Position numbers and translations under genes: made by a program. This document shows positions 39,348-49,040 of a stretch of DNA of 64,000 nucleotides, in pieces (position 1 is the first letter of the stretch; every line of letters starts with the position of its first letter). This stretch comes from RBG-16-66-20 sp964564865 (GTDB lineage Bacteria; Pseudomonadota; Gammaproteobacteria; Burkholderiales; SG8-39). The notes below the pieces were generated by a model that did no database searches, was not told the origin of the DNA, and saw nothing but the letters and a program-made list of their open reading frames with translations. The stretch covers positions 40,391-104,390 of the forward strand of contig CAZMDA010000002.1 in NCBI GenBank assembly GCA_964564865.1, in the 5' to 3' direction.

Positions 39348-40041
39348 AGCGCTTGCGTTGCAGGGCGTCGGCGCCGGCTACGGCGAGACGCACGTGCTGG
39401 AGGACATCAACCTGGCCTTGGGGCAGGGCGAGAGCCTGTCGGTGATCGGGCGCAACGGCGTGGGCAAGTCCACGCTGCTGGAGACGATCATGGGCCACAC
39501 CACGATGCACGCGGGTTCGATCGCCCTCAACGGGGGCGACGTGTCCGCCTTTCCGCCCCACCGGCGCGCGCTCGCCGGCCTGGGCTACGTGCCGCAGGAA
39601 CGCGAGATCTTTCCCTCGCTCACCGTGCTGGAGAACCTGGAACTGGGCGCGCGCCCCGGGCCCTGGACGCTGGCGCGGGTGTTCGAGCTGTTCCCCAACC
39701 TGAAGGAGCGCCTCGCCAACGCCGGCACCCAGCTCTCCGGCGGCGAGCAGCAGATGCTGGCGGTGGCGCGCGCGCTGCTCACCAACCCCTCCGTGCTGCT
39801 GATGGACGAGCCCACCGAGGGCCTGGCGCCGGTGATCGTGCAGGCGCTCACGCAGGTGCTGCTCAAGCTGCGCGGCGAGGGCGGCTTCGCCATCGTCCTG
39901 GTGGAGCAGAACAGCCGCGTGGCGCTGGAGTTCTCCGAGCGCACCGTGGTGATGGACCGCGGCCGGATCGTGTACGACGGCGCCTCCGAGCGCCTGCGCC
40001 GCGACCCCGACTACCTCGCCAGCCTGATCGCGGCGCAGTAG
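39340..40041 (+). CDS. livF: ABC transporter ATPase, LivF type
   Basis: This 233-residue ATPase has Walker A GRNGVGKSTLL, signature LSGGEQQMLAVAR, Walker B VLLMDEPTEGL and LVEQNSRVAL. Its ATG overlaps the end of livG by eight bases. It is the last transporter gene; nbaC begins 26 bases later from its own promoter box. Confidence 0.93.
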   Translation: MPEALALQGVGAGYGETHVLEDINLALGQGESLSVIGRNGVGKSTLLETIMGHTTMHAGSIALNGGDVSAFPPHRRALAGLGYVPQEREIFPSLTVLENLELGARPGPWTLARVFELFPNLKERLANAGTQLSGGEQQMLAVARALLTNPSVLLMDEPTEGLAPVIVQALTQVLLKLRGEGGFAIVLVEQNSRVALEFSERTVVMDRGRIVYDGASERLRRDPDYLASLIAAQ

Positions 40042-40055
40042 GCCGCGGGCCCCGC

Positions 40056-40061
40056 TAGAAT
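40056..40061 (+). promoter_or_regulatory. -10 box of nbaC (leaderless)
   Basis: TAGAAT is followed by exactly six bases (CGTCCC) and ATG 40068. It would give the catabolic pair its own transcript besides read-through from livF. Confidence 0.55.
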
Positions 40062-40067
40062 CGTCCC

Positions 40068-40580
40068 ATGGCGCTGTCCGCGTTCAATTTCGGCAAGTGG
40101 ATCGACGAGCACGCGCACCTGCTCAGGCCGCCGGTGGGCAACCAGCAGGTGTTCCTCGAGGCCGAGGACCTGATCGTGATGGTGGTGGGCGGCCCCAACG
40201 CGCGCACCGACTACCACGACGATCCCTACGAGGAGTTCTTCTACCAGCTGCGCGGCAACATGACCCTGCGCATCATCGAGGACGGCAAGCCGCGCGACCT
40301 GCCGATCCGCGAGGGCGAGATCCTGCTCCTGCCCGGCCATGTGCGCCATTCGCCGCAGCGGCCCGAGCTCGGTTCGGTCGGGCTGGTGGTGGAGAAGATC
40401 CGGCCCGCTGGGGTGGACGACGGCTTCGAGTGGTATTGCCCGAAGTGCTGGACGCGGGTGCACCGGATCGAGGTCAACGTGAAGAACATCGTCGCCGACC
40501 TGCCGCCGCTGTTCCAGCGGTTCTACGACGGCGAGCGCAAGTGCCCGTCCTGCGGGCACGTCCACCCGGGCAGGGGATGA
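40068..40580 (+). CDS. nbaC: 3-hydroxyanthranilate 3,4-dioxygenase
   Basis: This 170-residue cupin dioxygenase opens the ring of 3-hydroxyanthranilate to 2-amino-3-carboxymuconate semialdehyde. Iron ligands are expected in YHDDPYEEFFYQ (His and Glu) and GHVRHSPQRP (His). The C-terminal rubredoxin-like metal site of bacterial enzymes is complete, with two CxxC pairs (CPKC and CPSC). It lies in the kynurenine/2-nitrobenzoate route. Its stop overlaps the ACMSD start (ATGA), coupling producer and consumer of the unstable semialdehyde. Confidence 0.93.
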   Translation: MALSAFNFGKWIDEHAHLLRPPVGNQQVFLEAEDLIVMVVGGPNARTDYHDDPYEEFFYQLRGNMTLRIIEDGKPRDLPIREGEILLLPGHVRHSPQRPELGSVGLVVEKIRPAGVDDGFEWYCPKCWTRVHRIEVNVKNIVADLPPLFQRFYDGERKCPSCGHVHPGRG

Positions 40581-41587
40581 CGCCGAATACGATCGACATG
40601 CATTCCCACTTCTTCCCGCGCGAGTGGGAGGACCTGGGCAAGCGCTTCGGCACCCCGGACTGGCCGTGGATGAAGCACCTGGGCGGCGGCAAGGCCATGG
40701 TGATGGTGGGCGAGCGCGAGTTCCGCCCGGTCTACTCGGCCTGCTGGGACGCCGGCAGGCGCCTGGAGGAGATGGACCGCGACGGCATCGACCTGCAGGT
40801 GATGTGCTCCACGCCGGTGCTGTTCGCCTACGCGCGGCCGCCGGCGCAGGCGGAGTACTGCGCGCAGCTGTTCAACGACGCCGCGCTGGAGCTGGCCGCG
40901 GCCGGCAAGGGGCGGCTCCGGACCCTGTGCCAGGTGCCGCTGCAGGACACCGACGCCGCCTGCCGGGAGCTGTCGCGCGCCATGAAGGCGGGGCACCTGG
41001 GCGTCCAGATCGGCAACCATGTCGGCGACCGCGACCTCGACGACGAGGGCCTGGTCACCTTCCTGCAGCACTGCGCCGCCGAGGGCGCCGCGGTGCTGGT
41101 GCATCCCTGGGACATGATGGGCGGCGAGCGCACCGCGCGCTGGATGATGGGCTGGACGGTGTCCATGCCCGCCGAGACGCAGCTGTCCATCGTGGCCATG
41201 ATCCTGGGCGGCGCCTTCGACCGGCTGCCGCGCAACCTGCGCCTGTGCTTCGCCCACGGCGGCGGCAGCTTCGCCTTCCTGCTGGGGCGCCTCGAGAATG
41301 CCTGGCACAACCGGGACCTCGCGCGCGGAAGGTCGGCGCATCCGCCCAGCCACTACGTGGACCGCTTCAGCGTGGACAGCGCGGTGTTCGATCCCCGGGC
41401 GCTGCGCCTGCTGGTCGAGGTGATGGGCGAAGACCGCGTGATGCTGGGCTCGGACTACCCGTTCCCGCTCGGCGAGCAGCGGGTCGGCAAGCTGATCCGC
41501 GACATGGCGGACCTGGGCGAGGGCGCGCGGCGCAAGCTCCTCTCGGGCAACGCCGCCCGCTTCCTCGGCCTGCAGGTTCCCGCCTAG
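40577..41587 (+). CDS. 2-amino-3-carboxymuconate-6-semialdehyde decarboxylase
   Basis: This 336-residue amidohydrolase-fold decarboxylase removes CO2 from the product of nbaC (the NbaD/ACMSD step), giving 2-aminomuconate semialdehyde and preventing quinolinate formation. Zinc-site motifs are DMHSHFFP, VLVHPWDMMGG, CFAHGGGSF and MLGSDYPFPLGE. The length is typical. Later steps (2-aminomuconate semialdehyde dehydrogenase, deaminase) are not in the window. Its 3' end overlaps the convergent reductase by four bases. Confidence 0.9.
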   Translation: MTPNTIDMHSHFFPREWEDLGKRFGTPDWPWMKHLGGGKAMVMVGEREFRPVYSACWDAGRRLEEMDRDGIDLQVMCSTPVLFAYARPPAQAEYCAQLFNDAALELAAAGKGRLRTLCQVPLQDTDAACRELSRAMKAGHLGVQIGNHVGDRDLDDEGLVTFLQHCAAEGAAVLVHPWDMMGGERTARWMMGWTVSMPAETQLSIVAMILGGAFDRLPRNLRLCFAHGGGSFAFLLGRLENAWHNRDLARGRSAHPPSHYVDRFSVDSAVFDPRALRLLVEVMGEDRVMLGSDYPFPLGEQRVGKLIRDMADLGEGARRKLLSGNAARFLGLQVPA

Positions 41588-42636
41588 GGCACGATCTTCT
41601 CGGCCCGGAACCGGCTCAGCAGCCGCACGAACATCTCCTCCGAGTCCACCACGGCGTGGAAGCCGTGCAGGCGCGACTTGGTGACGCTGGACATCACGTC
41701 CCAGTTGCAGCCGAACACGTAGTCGCCGAACGGCCAGGCCACCACCTCGTCGAAGCGGAACGGCTGCAGGCCGTGCTTCGCCACCAGCGCATCCCACAGC
41801 GCGCCCTGGCCGCCCATGGTCTTCACCAGCGACATCGGCTCGGGATCGCCCGCCGGCATGTCGAACACCTCCGCCAGGCGCGGCCACAGCCGGCTCCAGC
41901 GGAAGTAGTCGCCGTTGGTGATGTTGTAGGCCTGGTTGGCGCAGCGCGGCTCGGTCGCCGCCCAGTAGGCGGACTCGGCGAAATGCGCCGAATCGGTCAC
42001 CTGGTAGATCGTGTTCCACGCGGTGCCCGGGAACGAGAACGGCAGCCCCTGGGCCTTGCGCAGGGCGGCGTAGACCGCGATCACGGGCACGATGCTCATC
42101 GCGGTCCCCGGGGCGAAGCCGCACAGGGTCTGCGGGCGCAGCTCGGTCCAGCTCCAGCGCTTGCCGCGCTGGAACGCGGTCAGCCAGTCGATCTGGTCGA
42201 AGTAGAAGTTCGGGCCGGCATGGCGCGGGTCGGTTTCCCGCGCCGGGGTGGGGTAAGGTCCGAGGTGCGTCCCGTAGTACTTGGTCCCGGTCACCAGCAC
42301 CACCCGCTGCAGGCCGGGCGCGACGGCCTCCACGGCCGAGACCGCGTTCACCAGCATGTCCCGGTTGGGGTCGATGTTGGCAGCGTACCCGGCGGCGGCG
42401 CCCGCCGAAGGCTGGAACGCGGCGTAGAAGAGGTGGGTCGCATCCCGCAGTTCCGCGAGTTTCGCCGCCGCTCCCGGACGATCGAGCAGGTCCACCGCGA
42501 TATGGCGCACGTTGCCCGCGTCCACGCCCCGCCGGCGCGACAGCCCGACCACCTGCCAGTCCGGCAGCCCGGCCAGCCGCTCGACGATGTAGCGGCCGAT
42601 GACGCCCTGCGCGCCGACGACGACGGCTGTGTTCAT
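41584..42636 (-). CDS. PRISE-like SDR (progesterone 5-beta-reductase/iridoid synthase family)
   Basis: This 350-residue extended short-chain dehydrogenase has the nucleotide motif VVVGAQGVIGRYI and LSRRRG for NADPH. The active site has the PRISE lysine in VTGTKYYG and tyrosine in NFYFDQIDWL instead of the classical YxxxK. Members reduce activated C=C bonds of enones. The substrate here is unknown. It is transcribed toward the ACMSD gene. Confidence 0.82.
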   Translation of the reverse strand: MNTAVVVGAQGVIGRYIVERLAGLPDWQVVGLSRRRGVDAGNVRHIAVDLLDRPGAAAKLAELRDATHLFYAAFQPSAGAAAGYAANIDPNRDMLVNAVSAVEAVAPGLQRVVLVTGTKYYGTHLGPYPTPARETDPRHAGPNFYFDQIDWLTAFQRGKRWSWTELRPQTLCGFAPGTAMSIVPVIAVYAALRKAQGLPFSFPGTAWNTIYQVTDSAHFAESAYWAATEPRCANQAYNITNGDYFRWSRLWPRLAEVFDMPAGDPEPMSLVKTMGGQGALWDALVAKHGLQPFRFDEVVAWPFGDYVFGCNWDVMSSVTKSRLHGFHAVVDSEEMFVRLLSRFRAEKIVP

Positions 42637-42735
42637 TTCGCCACGCCGCAGCGCATCTGAAACCTTTTTGCGACTCGCGCGTTGTCCATGTCATCCCCGT
42701 GTAAGAAACTGCGGGAAGGATACGAGGAAACACCC

Positions 42736-42888
42736 ATGGACTTCATCCGCCGCCTGTTCCGCCCCTTCGAGCGCCGCCGCTGGGCGCGCGTGCGCGCGGG
42801 CTATGGGGTGGAAGTCCTGTTCGCCGGCTGGGTCGACCTGCCCAAGCCCCTGAAGGAGCGCAAGGCGCATAAAATCCCCGGCAAATGA
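42736..42888 (+). CDS. Small basic protein, unknown
   Basis: This 50-residue arginine- and lysine-rich protein begins MDFIRRLFRPFERRRW. A GGAAGGA/GAGG-rich leader lies before ATG 42736. Its stop overlaps the M20 peptidase start (ATGA), so it may act mainly as a leader that couples translation of the peptidase. I recognise no family. Confidence 0.6.
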   Translation: MDFIRRLFRPFERRRWARVRAGYGVEVLFAGWVDLPKPLKERKAHKIPGK

Positions 42889-44279
42889 GCCGGGACCGGG
42901 CGATCGCCCGCGCAGAGCGCTACTTCGACGACGGCCGGTTCCTCGAGGACCTGGCCCGGCGCGTCGCCATCCCCACCGAGAGCCAGAACCCGGACCGCGG
43001 CGCGGAGCTCGGGCGCTACCTCTCCGAGGAAATGTCCGAGTCGCTGGAGCGCCTCGGCTTCCAGTGCCGCATCTACCCCAATCCCGACGGCAAGCACGGC
43101 CCCTTCCTCATCGCCGAGCGGATCGAAGCGGCTGATCTGCCGACGGTTTTCACCTACGCCCACGGCGACGTGATCCGCGGCCAGGAAGGGTCCTGGCGCG
43201 CCGGCATCGAACCCTGGAAGACCGTGGTGGAGGGCGAGCGCATCTATGGCCGCGGCACCGCCGACAACAAGGGCCAGCACACCATCAACATCGGCGCCAT
43301 GGCCGCTGTGCTGGCCGAGCGCGGGAAACTGGGCTTCAACGTCAAGTTCCTGGTCGAGACCGGGGAGGAAATGGGCTCGCCCGGCCTGCGCGAGTTCTGC
43401 AGCCAGCATCGGGACGAGCTGAAGGCGGACGTGCTCATCGCCTCCGACGGCCCCCGGGTTTCGCCCGGCCGCCCGACCCTGTTCCTCGGTTCCCGCGGCG
43501 CGCTCAACATGGACCTCGTCGTGGACCTGCGCGAGGGCGGCCATCACTCCGGCAACTGGGGCGGGCTGCTCGCCAATCCCGGGATCATCCTCGCCCAGGC
43601 GCTCGCGACCATCACCGGCCCGAAAGGCGAGATCCGGGTGCCCGAGTGGCGGCCCGATACCCTGACGGCCCGAGTCAAGGAAGTGCTGGCGGACATCGAG
43701 GTGGACGGCGGGGAGGATGCGCCCGCCATCGATACCGGCTGGGGCGAACCGGGCCTCACGCCTTCCGAGCGCGTGTTCGGCTGGCCCAGCTTCGAGGTGC
43801 TCGCCTTCACCTGCGGCAACCCGGACCGGCCGGTGAACGCCATCCCGCCGCGGGCGAGCTGCCATTGCCAGCTGCGCACGGTGGTGGGCATCGATTCGGC
43901 GGACGTGGTGCCGGCGCTGCAGCGGCACCTGGACAGGCACGGGTTCCCGATGGTCAAGGTGTCGCGGGCGCGGGCGGAGTTGATGCACCCGACGCGGCTG
44001 GACCCGGACCATCCCTGGGTGAGGTGGGCCGCCGGTTCGCTGGAGAAGACGTCCGGGAAGAAGGCGGCGATCCTGCCCAATCTCGGCGGCTCGTTGCCGA
44101 ATGACATTTTCGCTGACCTCCTTGGCCTGCCGACGGTGTGGGTGCCGCATTCCTACGCGTCGTGCAGCCAGCATGCGCCGAACGAGCACCTGCTCGCGCC
44201 GGTGGCGCGCGATGCGCTCCGGCTGATGGCGGGGGTGTGGTGGGACCTGGGCGAGAAGGCGGCGGTACCGCGGGGCTAG
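42885..44279 (+). CDS. M20-family metallopeptidase
   Basis: This 464-residue di-zinc hydrolase of the M20/ArgE/DapE family has metal and catalytic motifs FTYAHGDVI, YGRGTADNKGQ, LVETGEEMGSPG, IASDGPR, and the C-terminal histidine in SQHAPNEHL. It hydrolyses amide bonds of dipeptides or N-acyl amino acids; the substrate is unknown. A dimerisation domain occupies about residues 205-320. The last codons (AAVPRG and stop) lie inside a 44-bp repeat shared with 46106-46149. Confidence 0.9.
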   Translation: MSRDRAIARAERYFDDGRFLEDLARRVAIPTESQNPDRGAELGRYLSEEMSESLERLGFQCRIYPNPDGKHGPFLIAERIEAADLPTVFTYAHGDVIRGQEGSWRAGIEPWKTVVEGERIYGRGTADNKGQHTINIGAMAAVLAERGKLGFNVKFLVETGEEMGSPGLREFCSQHRDELKADVLIASDGPRVSPGRPTLFLGSRGALNMDLVVDLREGGHHSGNWGGLLANPGIILAQALATITGPKGEIRVPEWRPDTLTARVKEVLADIEVDGGEDAPAIDTGWGEPGLTPSERVFGWPSFEVLAFTCGNPDRPVNAIPPRASCHCQLRTVVGIDSADVVPALQRHLDRHGFPMVKVSRARAELMHPTRLDPDHPWVRWAAGSLEKTSGKKAAILPNLGGSLPNDIFADLLGLPTVWVPHSYASCSQHAPNEHLLAPVARDALRLMAGVWWDLGEKAAVPRG

Positions 44280-44304
44280 GGCAAATGTGCACGGTCGTGC
44301 ACAT
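44261..44304 (+). repeat. 44-bp direct repeat with palindromic end, copy A
   Basis: It matches 46106-46149 at 41 of 44 positions. The 3' 20 bases, ATGTGCACGGTCGTGCACAT (44285-44304), form a palindrome with one central mismatch. The 5' part encodes the last six residues and stop of the M20 peptidase. With copy B it brackets the Bug/RraA gene pair in direct orientation. Confidence 0.9.
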
Positions 44305-44396
44305 CGGGTGGCGGTCGTCCATGCAGGTTCGCGCGAGGCGGCGGGCGAGGCGTCGGCCAGCGGTTAGACTGACGTGACCAACCGAGGAGATTCCCG

Positions 44397-45368
44397 ATGA
44401 TGAAGCTAGTCAAGCTGCTGGCGATGGCAGCGTCGCTCGGCATTGCCGCCTCGCCGGCATATGCGCAGACCTATCCTGCGAACGTGGTGAAGATCATCGT
44501 GCCCCAGGCGCCAGGGGGTGCCACGGACGTGTTCGCGCGCTACCTGGGCCAGAAGCTGGGCGATCGCTGGGGGCAATCGGTCGTCATCGAGAACCGCGCG
44601 GGCGCGGCCGGCATCGTCGGCACGGATGCGGTGGCCAAGGCGGCGCCGGACGGCTACACGCTGCTGTTCACCTATGAGGGCTCCCAGGCGATCAACCAGA
44701 GCCTGTACAGCCGGGTGCCGTACGACGGCGTCAAGGATTTCGCCACCATCGCCACCGCCGCGACCACGCCGTTCTTCCTCGTCGTCGGCGGCCAGTCGCC
44801 GATCAAGGACTTCCCCGACCTGATCGCGCGGGCGAAGGCGAAGCCGGGCGGCGTCACCTACGCCACCTCCGGCAGCGGGTCCATCAACCACCTGCTCTCG
44901 GAGTCGCTTAAGGCCGAGGCCGGCATCGACATGCTGCACGTGCCCTACAAGGGGATCGCCGGCGCCCTGGCCGACGTCATGGGCGGCACGGTGGACAACG
45001 CCTTCGCCTCCGTGCCCTCGGCGATCGGGATGATCCGGGGCGGAAAGCTGCGGGCGATCGCGGTCTCGAGCGCGAAGCGCGTCGCCGCGATGCCGGATGT
45101 CCCGAGCATCGCGGAGCGCGGCTACCCGAAGTTCAACATCAATCCGTGGTGGGGCCTGCTCGGGCCCGCCGGCATGCCGAAGGCGATCGTGGACAAGATC
45201 AATGCCGACGTGGCGCAGATCCTGCGCACCCCGGATGCGGAGGCGTTCTTCGCCAAGACCGGCGCGGAAGTGCTGCTCTCCAGCCCGGAGGCCTTCCAGA
45301 AGATGCTCGAGGCGGACGTCGCGCGCTGGGCGAGGGTGGTCAAGGCATCGGGGGCCAAGGTCGACTGA
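44397..45368 (+). CDS. Bug-type tripartite tricarboxylate receptor
   Basis: This 323-residue periplasmic solute-binding protein of the TctC/Bug family has a signal peptide (about residues 1-23), then VKIIVPQAPGGATDVFARYL, VIENRAGAAGIVGTDAVAKAAPDGYTL, the VPYKGIAGALADVMGG hinge and AVSSAKRVAAMPDVPSIAE. It would bind a carboxylate. No TctA/TctB membrane genes are nearby, as is common for Bug genes. A TAGACT box (44365-44370) and a GAGGAG site precede it. Its stop shares a base with the RraA-like start. Confidence 0.93.
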   Translation: MMKLVKLLAMAASLGIAASPAYAQTYPANVVKIIVPQAPGGATDVFARYLGQKLGDRWGQSVVIENRAGAAGIVGTDAVAKAAPDGYTLLFTYEGSQAINQSLYSRVPYDGVKDFATIATAATTPFFLVVGGQSPIKDFPDLIARAKAKPGGVTYATSGSGSINHLLSESLKAEAGIDMLHVPYKGIAGALADVMGGTVDNAFASVPSAIGMIRGGKLRAIAVSSAKRVAAMPDVPSIAERGYPKFNINPWWGLLGPAGMPKAIVDKINADVAQILRTPDAEAFFAKTGAEVLLSSPEAFQKMLEADVARWARVVKASGAKVD

Positions 45369-46084
45369 TGCCCAGGTCCACGGTCTACCTGCACGTCGAT
45401 CGAGTAGATGCCGGGGTGGTGGCCGCCGCGCGCGCGGCCAGCGTGTCCGACCTGCATGAGGCGATGGGCGGCGCCGCGGGCAAGCAGGCCACCATGGCAC
45501 CCGGCATGCGCCCGCTGCTGCCTGGCATGCGCATCGCCGGCCCCGCGGTCACGGCGTGGTGCTCCGCGGGCGACAACCTCATGATGCACCGGGCCCTGTC
45601 GCTCGCGCGGCCGGGGGACGTGCTGGTCGTGCAGGCGACCGATGGCGGCGCCCAGTGGGGCGACATCGCGGCCTACTACGCCAGGAAGCTCGGCCTTGCG
45701 GGGATCGTGGTGGACGGGTTCATCCGCGACATCGACGAGCTCGTGGCCATGCAGTCGCCCGTGTGGTCGACGCGGATCGGGCCGAGCAGCCCGCAGAAGA
45801 CCGGCCATGGGACGGTCAACGCGCCGATCGTTTGCGCCGGCGTGCGCGTCGAGCCCGGCGACCTCGTGGTGGCCGACGGCGACGGCGTCATCGTGGTGCC
45901 GAAGGCGGTCGCGGCGTCCATCGTGGAAACGGCGCGGCAGCGGATGGCGCGCGAGCAGGGGCAACGCGCGCAGATCGACGCCGGCGGGCTGCCCTGGGTG
46001 CTGCACGGCGGGGCGGACAACTACACCCGGATCGACGTCGAGGAGATCGACGCGCCGTGGTCGCCCGCCGGCCGGCAGCCCTGA
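45368..46084 (+). CDS. RraA-family aldolase (HMG/CHA aldolase-like)
   Basis: This 238-residue RraA-fold protein has SVSDLHEAMGG, GPAVTAWCSAGDNLMMHRAL, the catalytic signature GIVVDGFIRDIDEL (G-x-x-x-R-D) and GDLVVADGDGVIVVP. Relatives cleave 4-carboxy-4-hydroxy-2-oxoadipate or 4-hydroxy-4-methyl-2-oxoglutarate to pyruvate, or decarboxylate oxaloacetate. Coupling to a Bug receptor (TGATG) suggests uptake and cleavage of a hydroxylated dicarboxylate or tricarboxylate. The RNase E inhibitor role of E. coli RraA is unlikely here. Confidence 0.87.
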   Translation: MPRSTVYLHVDRVDAGVVAAARAASVSDLHEAMGGAAGKQATMAPGMRPLLPGMRIAGPAVTAWCSAGDNLMMHRALSLARPGDVLVVQATDGGAQWGDIAAYYARKLGLAGIVVDGFIRDIDELVAMQSPVWSTRIGPSSPQKTGHGTVNAPIVCAGVRVEPGDLVVADGDGVIVVPKAVAASIVETARQRMAREQGQRAQIDAGGLPWVLHGGADNYTRIDVEEIDAPWSPAGRQP

Positions 46085-46105
46085 TCGAACGGCGACCGTG
46101 CCCCG

Positions 46106-46149
46106 GGCGGTACTGCGGGGCTGGGGCAAATGTGCACGATCGTGCACAT
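46106..46149 (+). repeat. 44-bp direct repeat with palindromic end, copy B
   Basis: This copy matches 44261-44304 with three mismatches and the same orientation. Its 3' end is the perfect palindrome ATGTGCACGATCGTGCACAT (46130-46149). It starts 22 bases after the RraA stop and is wholly intergenic. Confidence 0.9.
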
Positions 46150-46224
46150 TTTGCGGCTGCGCAGGGATGTCGGAACCTTCAGAACCAAGCCCTGCGGCAG
46201 GCGGTCTGAACACCTTTCCCACGA

Positions 46225-46230
46225 GATAAT
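46225..46230 (+). promoter_or_regulatory. -10 box of the sugar dehydrogenase gene (leaderless)
   Basis: GATAAT is separated from ATG 46237 by exactly six bases (GCGTCC). No -35 hexamer is clear at the expected place. Confidence 0.5.
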
Positions 46231-46236
46231 GCGTCC

Positions 46237-47352
46237 ATGAACCCTCGTTCGCTTCTTCCAGGGCTGCTCGCACTCGCCACCGCGACCGCCCACGCCCAGA
46301 CCTACCGGTCGGAGGAACACAGCTTCACCGTCACCCGGGTCGTCTCCGGCCTGAGCCACCCCTGGGCGCTCGCCTTCCTGCCTGACGGCCGGATGCTGAT
46401 CACGGAGCGCGAAGGCCGCCTGCGGATCGCCAGGGACGGCAAGCTGGAGCCGCAGCCGGTCGCCGGCCTGCCGCAGGTGACCCCGCACGGCCAGGGCGGG
46501 CTGATGGACGTGGTGCTGCATCCCAACTACGCGCAGAACCAGCTCGTCTACTGGAGCTACTCGGCACGCGGCAACGACGGGGTCGGCACCGAGGTCGCGC
46601 GCGGCAAGCTGGTGGGGAACAAGGTCGAGGGCGCGGAGGTGATCTTCCGCCAGAGCCCGAAGGGCGGCGCCGGACGGCACTTCGGTTCGCGGTTGGTGTT
46701 CGACCGCGCCGGGTTCCTCTACATCGCGCTGGGCGACCGCGGCGAGCAGGACCGCGCGCAGAAGCCGGACGACCATGCCGGCTCGGTGATCCGGCTGCAC
46801 GACGACGGCAAGGTGCCGAAGGACAACCCGTTCGTCGGCAAGGCGGGCTGGAAGCCGGAGAAGTACACGCTGGGCAACCGCAACCAGCAGGGTGCGGCGC
46901 TGCACCCGGGGACCGGCGTGCTGTGGACGCACGAGCACGGCCCGCAGGGCGGCGACGAGGTGAACGTGATCCGTGCCGGGACCAACTACGGCTGGCCGGT
47001 GATCACCTACGGCGTCAACTACGGCATCGGGACGAAGATCGGCGAGGGCACGGCGAAGGCCGGCATGGCGCAGCCGGTGCACAAGTGGGTGCCCTCCATC
47101 GCGCCCTCGGGGATGGCGTTCTATGCCGGGGACAAGTTCCCGCGCTGGAAGGGCGACCTGTTCGTGGGCTCGCTCAAGGACCAGATGCTGGTGCGCCTGA
47201 AGCTGGAGGGCGAGAAGGTGGTGAAGGAGGAACGGATGCTGCGCGGCGTGATGGGGCGGATCCGGGACGTCAGGACGGGACCCGACGGGTTCCTGTACGT
47301 GGTGACCGACGAGCCGATCGGCATCGTCGCGAGAATCGAACCCGCAAACTAG
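46237..47352 (+). CDS. PQQ-dependent soluble aldose dehydrogenase
   Basis: This 371-residue exported protein has a signal peptide (MNPRSLLPGLLALATATAHA) and a six-bladed propeller of the YliI/sGDH family. Segments include LSHPWALAFLPDGRMLITEREG, QGGLMDVVLHPNYA, GSRLVFDRAGFLYIALGDRGEQ and the quinone/calcium-site region WTHEHGPQGGDEVN. It oxidises aldose sugars in the periplasm with PQQ. No PQQ synthesis genes are in the window. Confidence 0.92.
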   Translation: MNPRSLLPGLLALATATAHAQTYRSEEHSFTVTRVVSGLSHPWALAFLPDGRMLITEREGRLRIARDGKLEPQPVAGLPQVTPHGQGGLMDVVLHPNYAQNQLVYWSYSARGNDGVGTEVARGKLVGNKVEGAEVIFRQSPKGGAGRHFGSRLVFDRAGFLYIALGDRGEQDRAQKPDDHAGSVIRLHDDGKVPKDNPFVGKAGWKPEKYTLGNRNQQGAALHPGTGVLWTHEHGPQGGDEVNVIRAGTNYGWPVITYGVNYGIGTKIGEGTAKAGMAQPVHKWVPSIAPSGMAFYAGDKFPRWKGDLFVGSLKDQMLVRLKLEGEKVVKEERMLRGVMGRIRDVRTGPDGFLYVVTDEPIGIVARIEPAN

Positions 47353-47378
47353 TCGGATAACGACAACCAGAAAGAGCC

Positions 47379-49020
<1,642 letters not shown>

Positions 49021-49040
<20 letters not shown>

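Noticed and set aside
45368..46084. RraA-like gene as an RNase E inhibitor
   Set aside because: Its coupling to a Bug receptor and the G-x-x-x-R-D aldolase signature fit a metabolic aldolase better.
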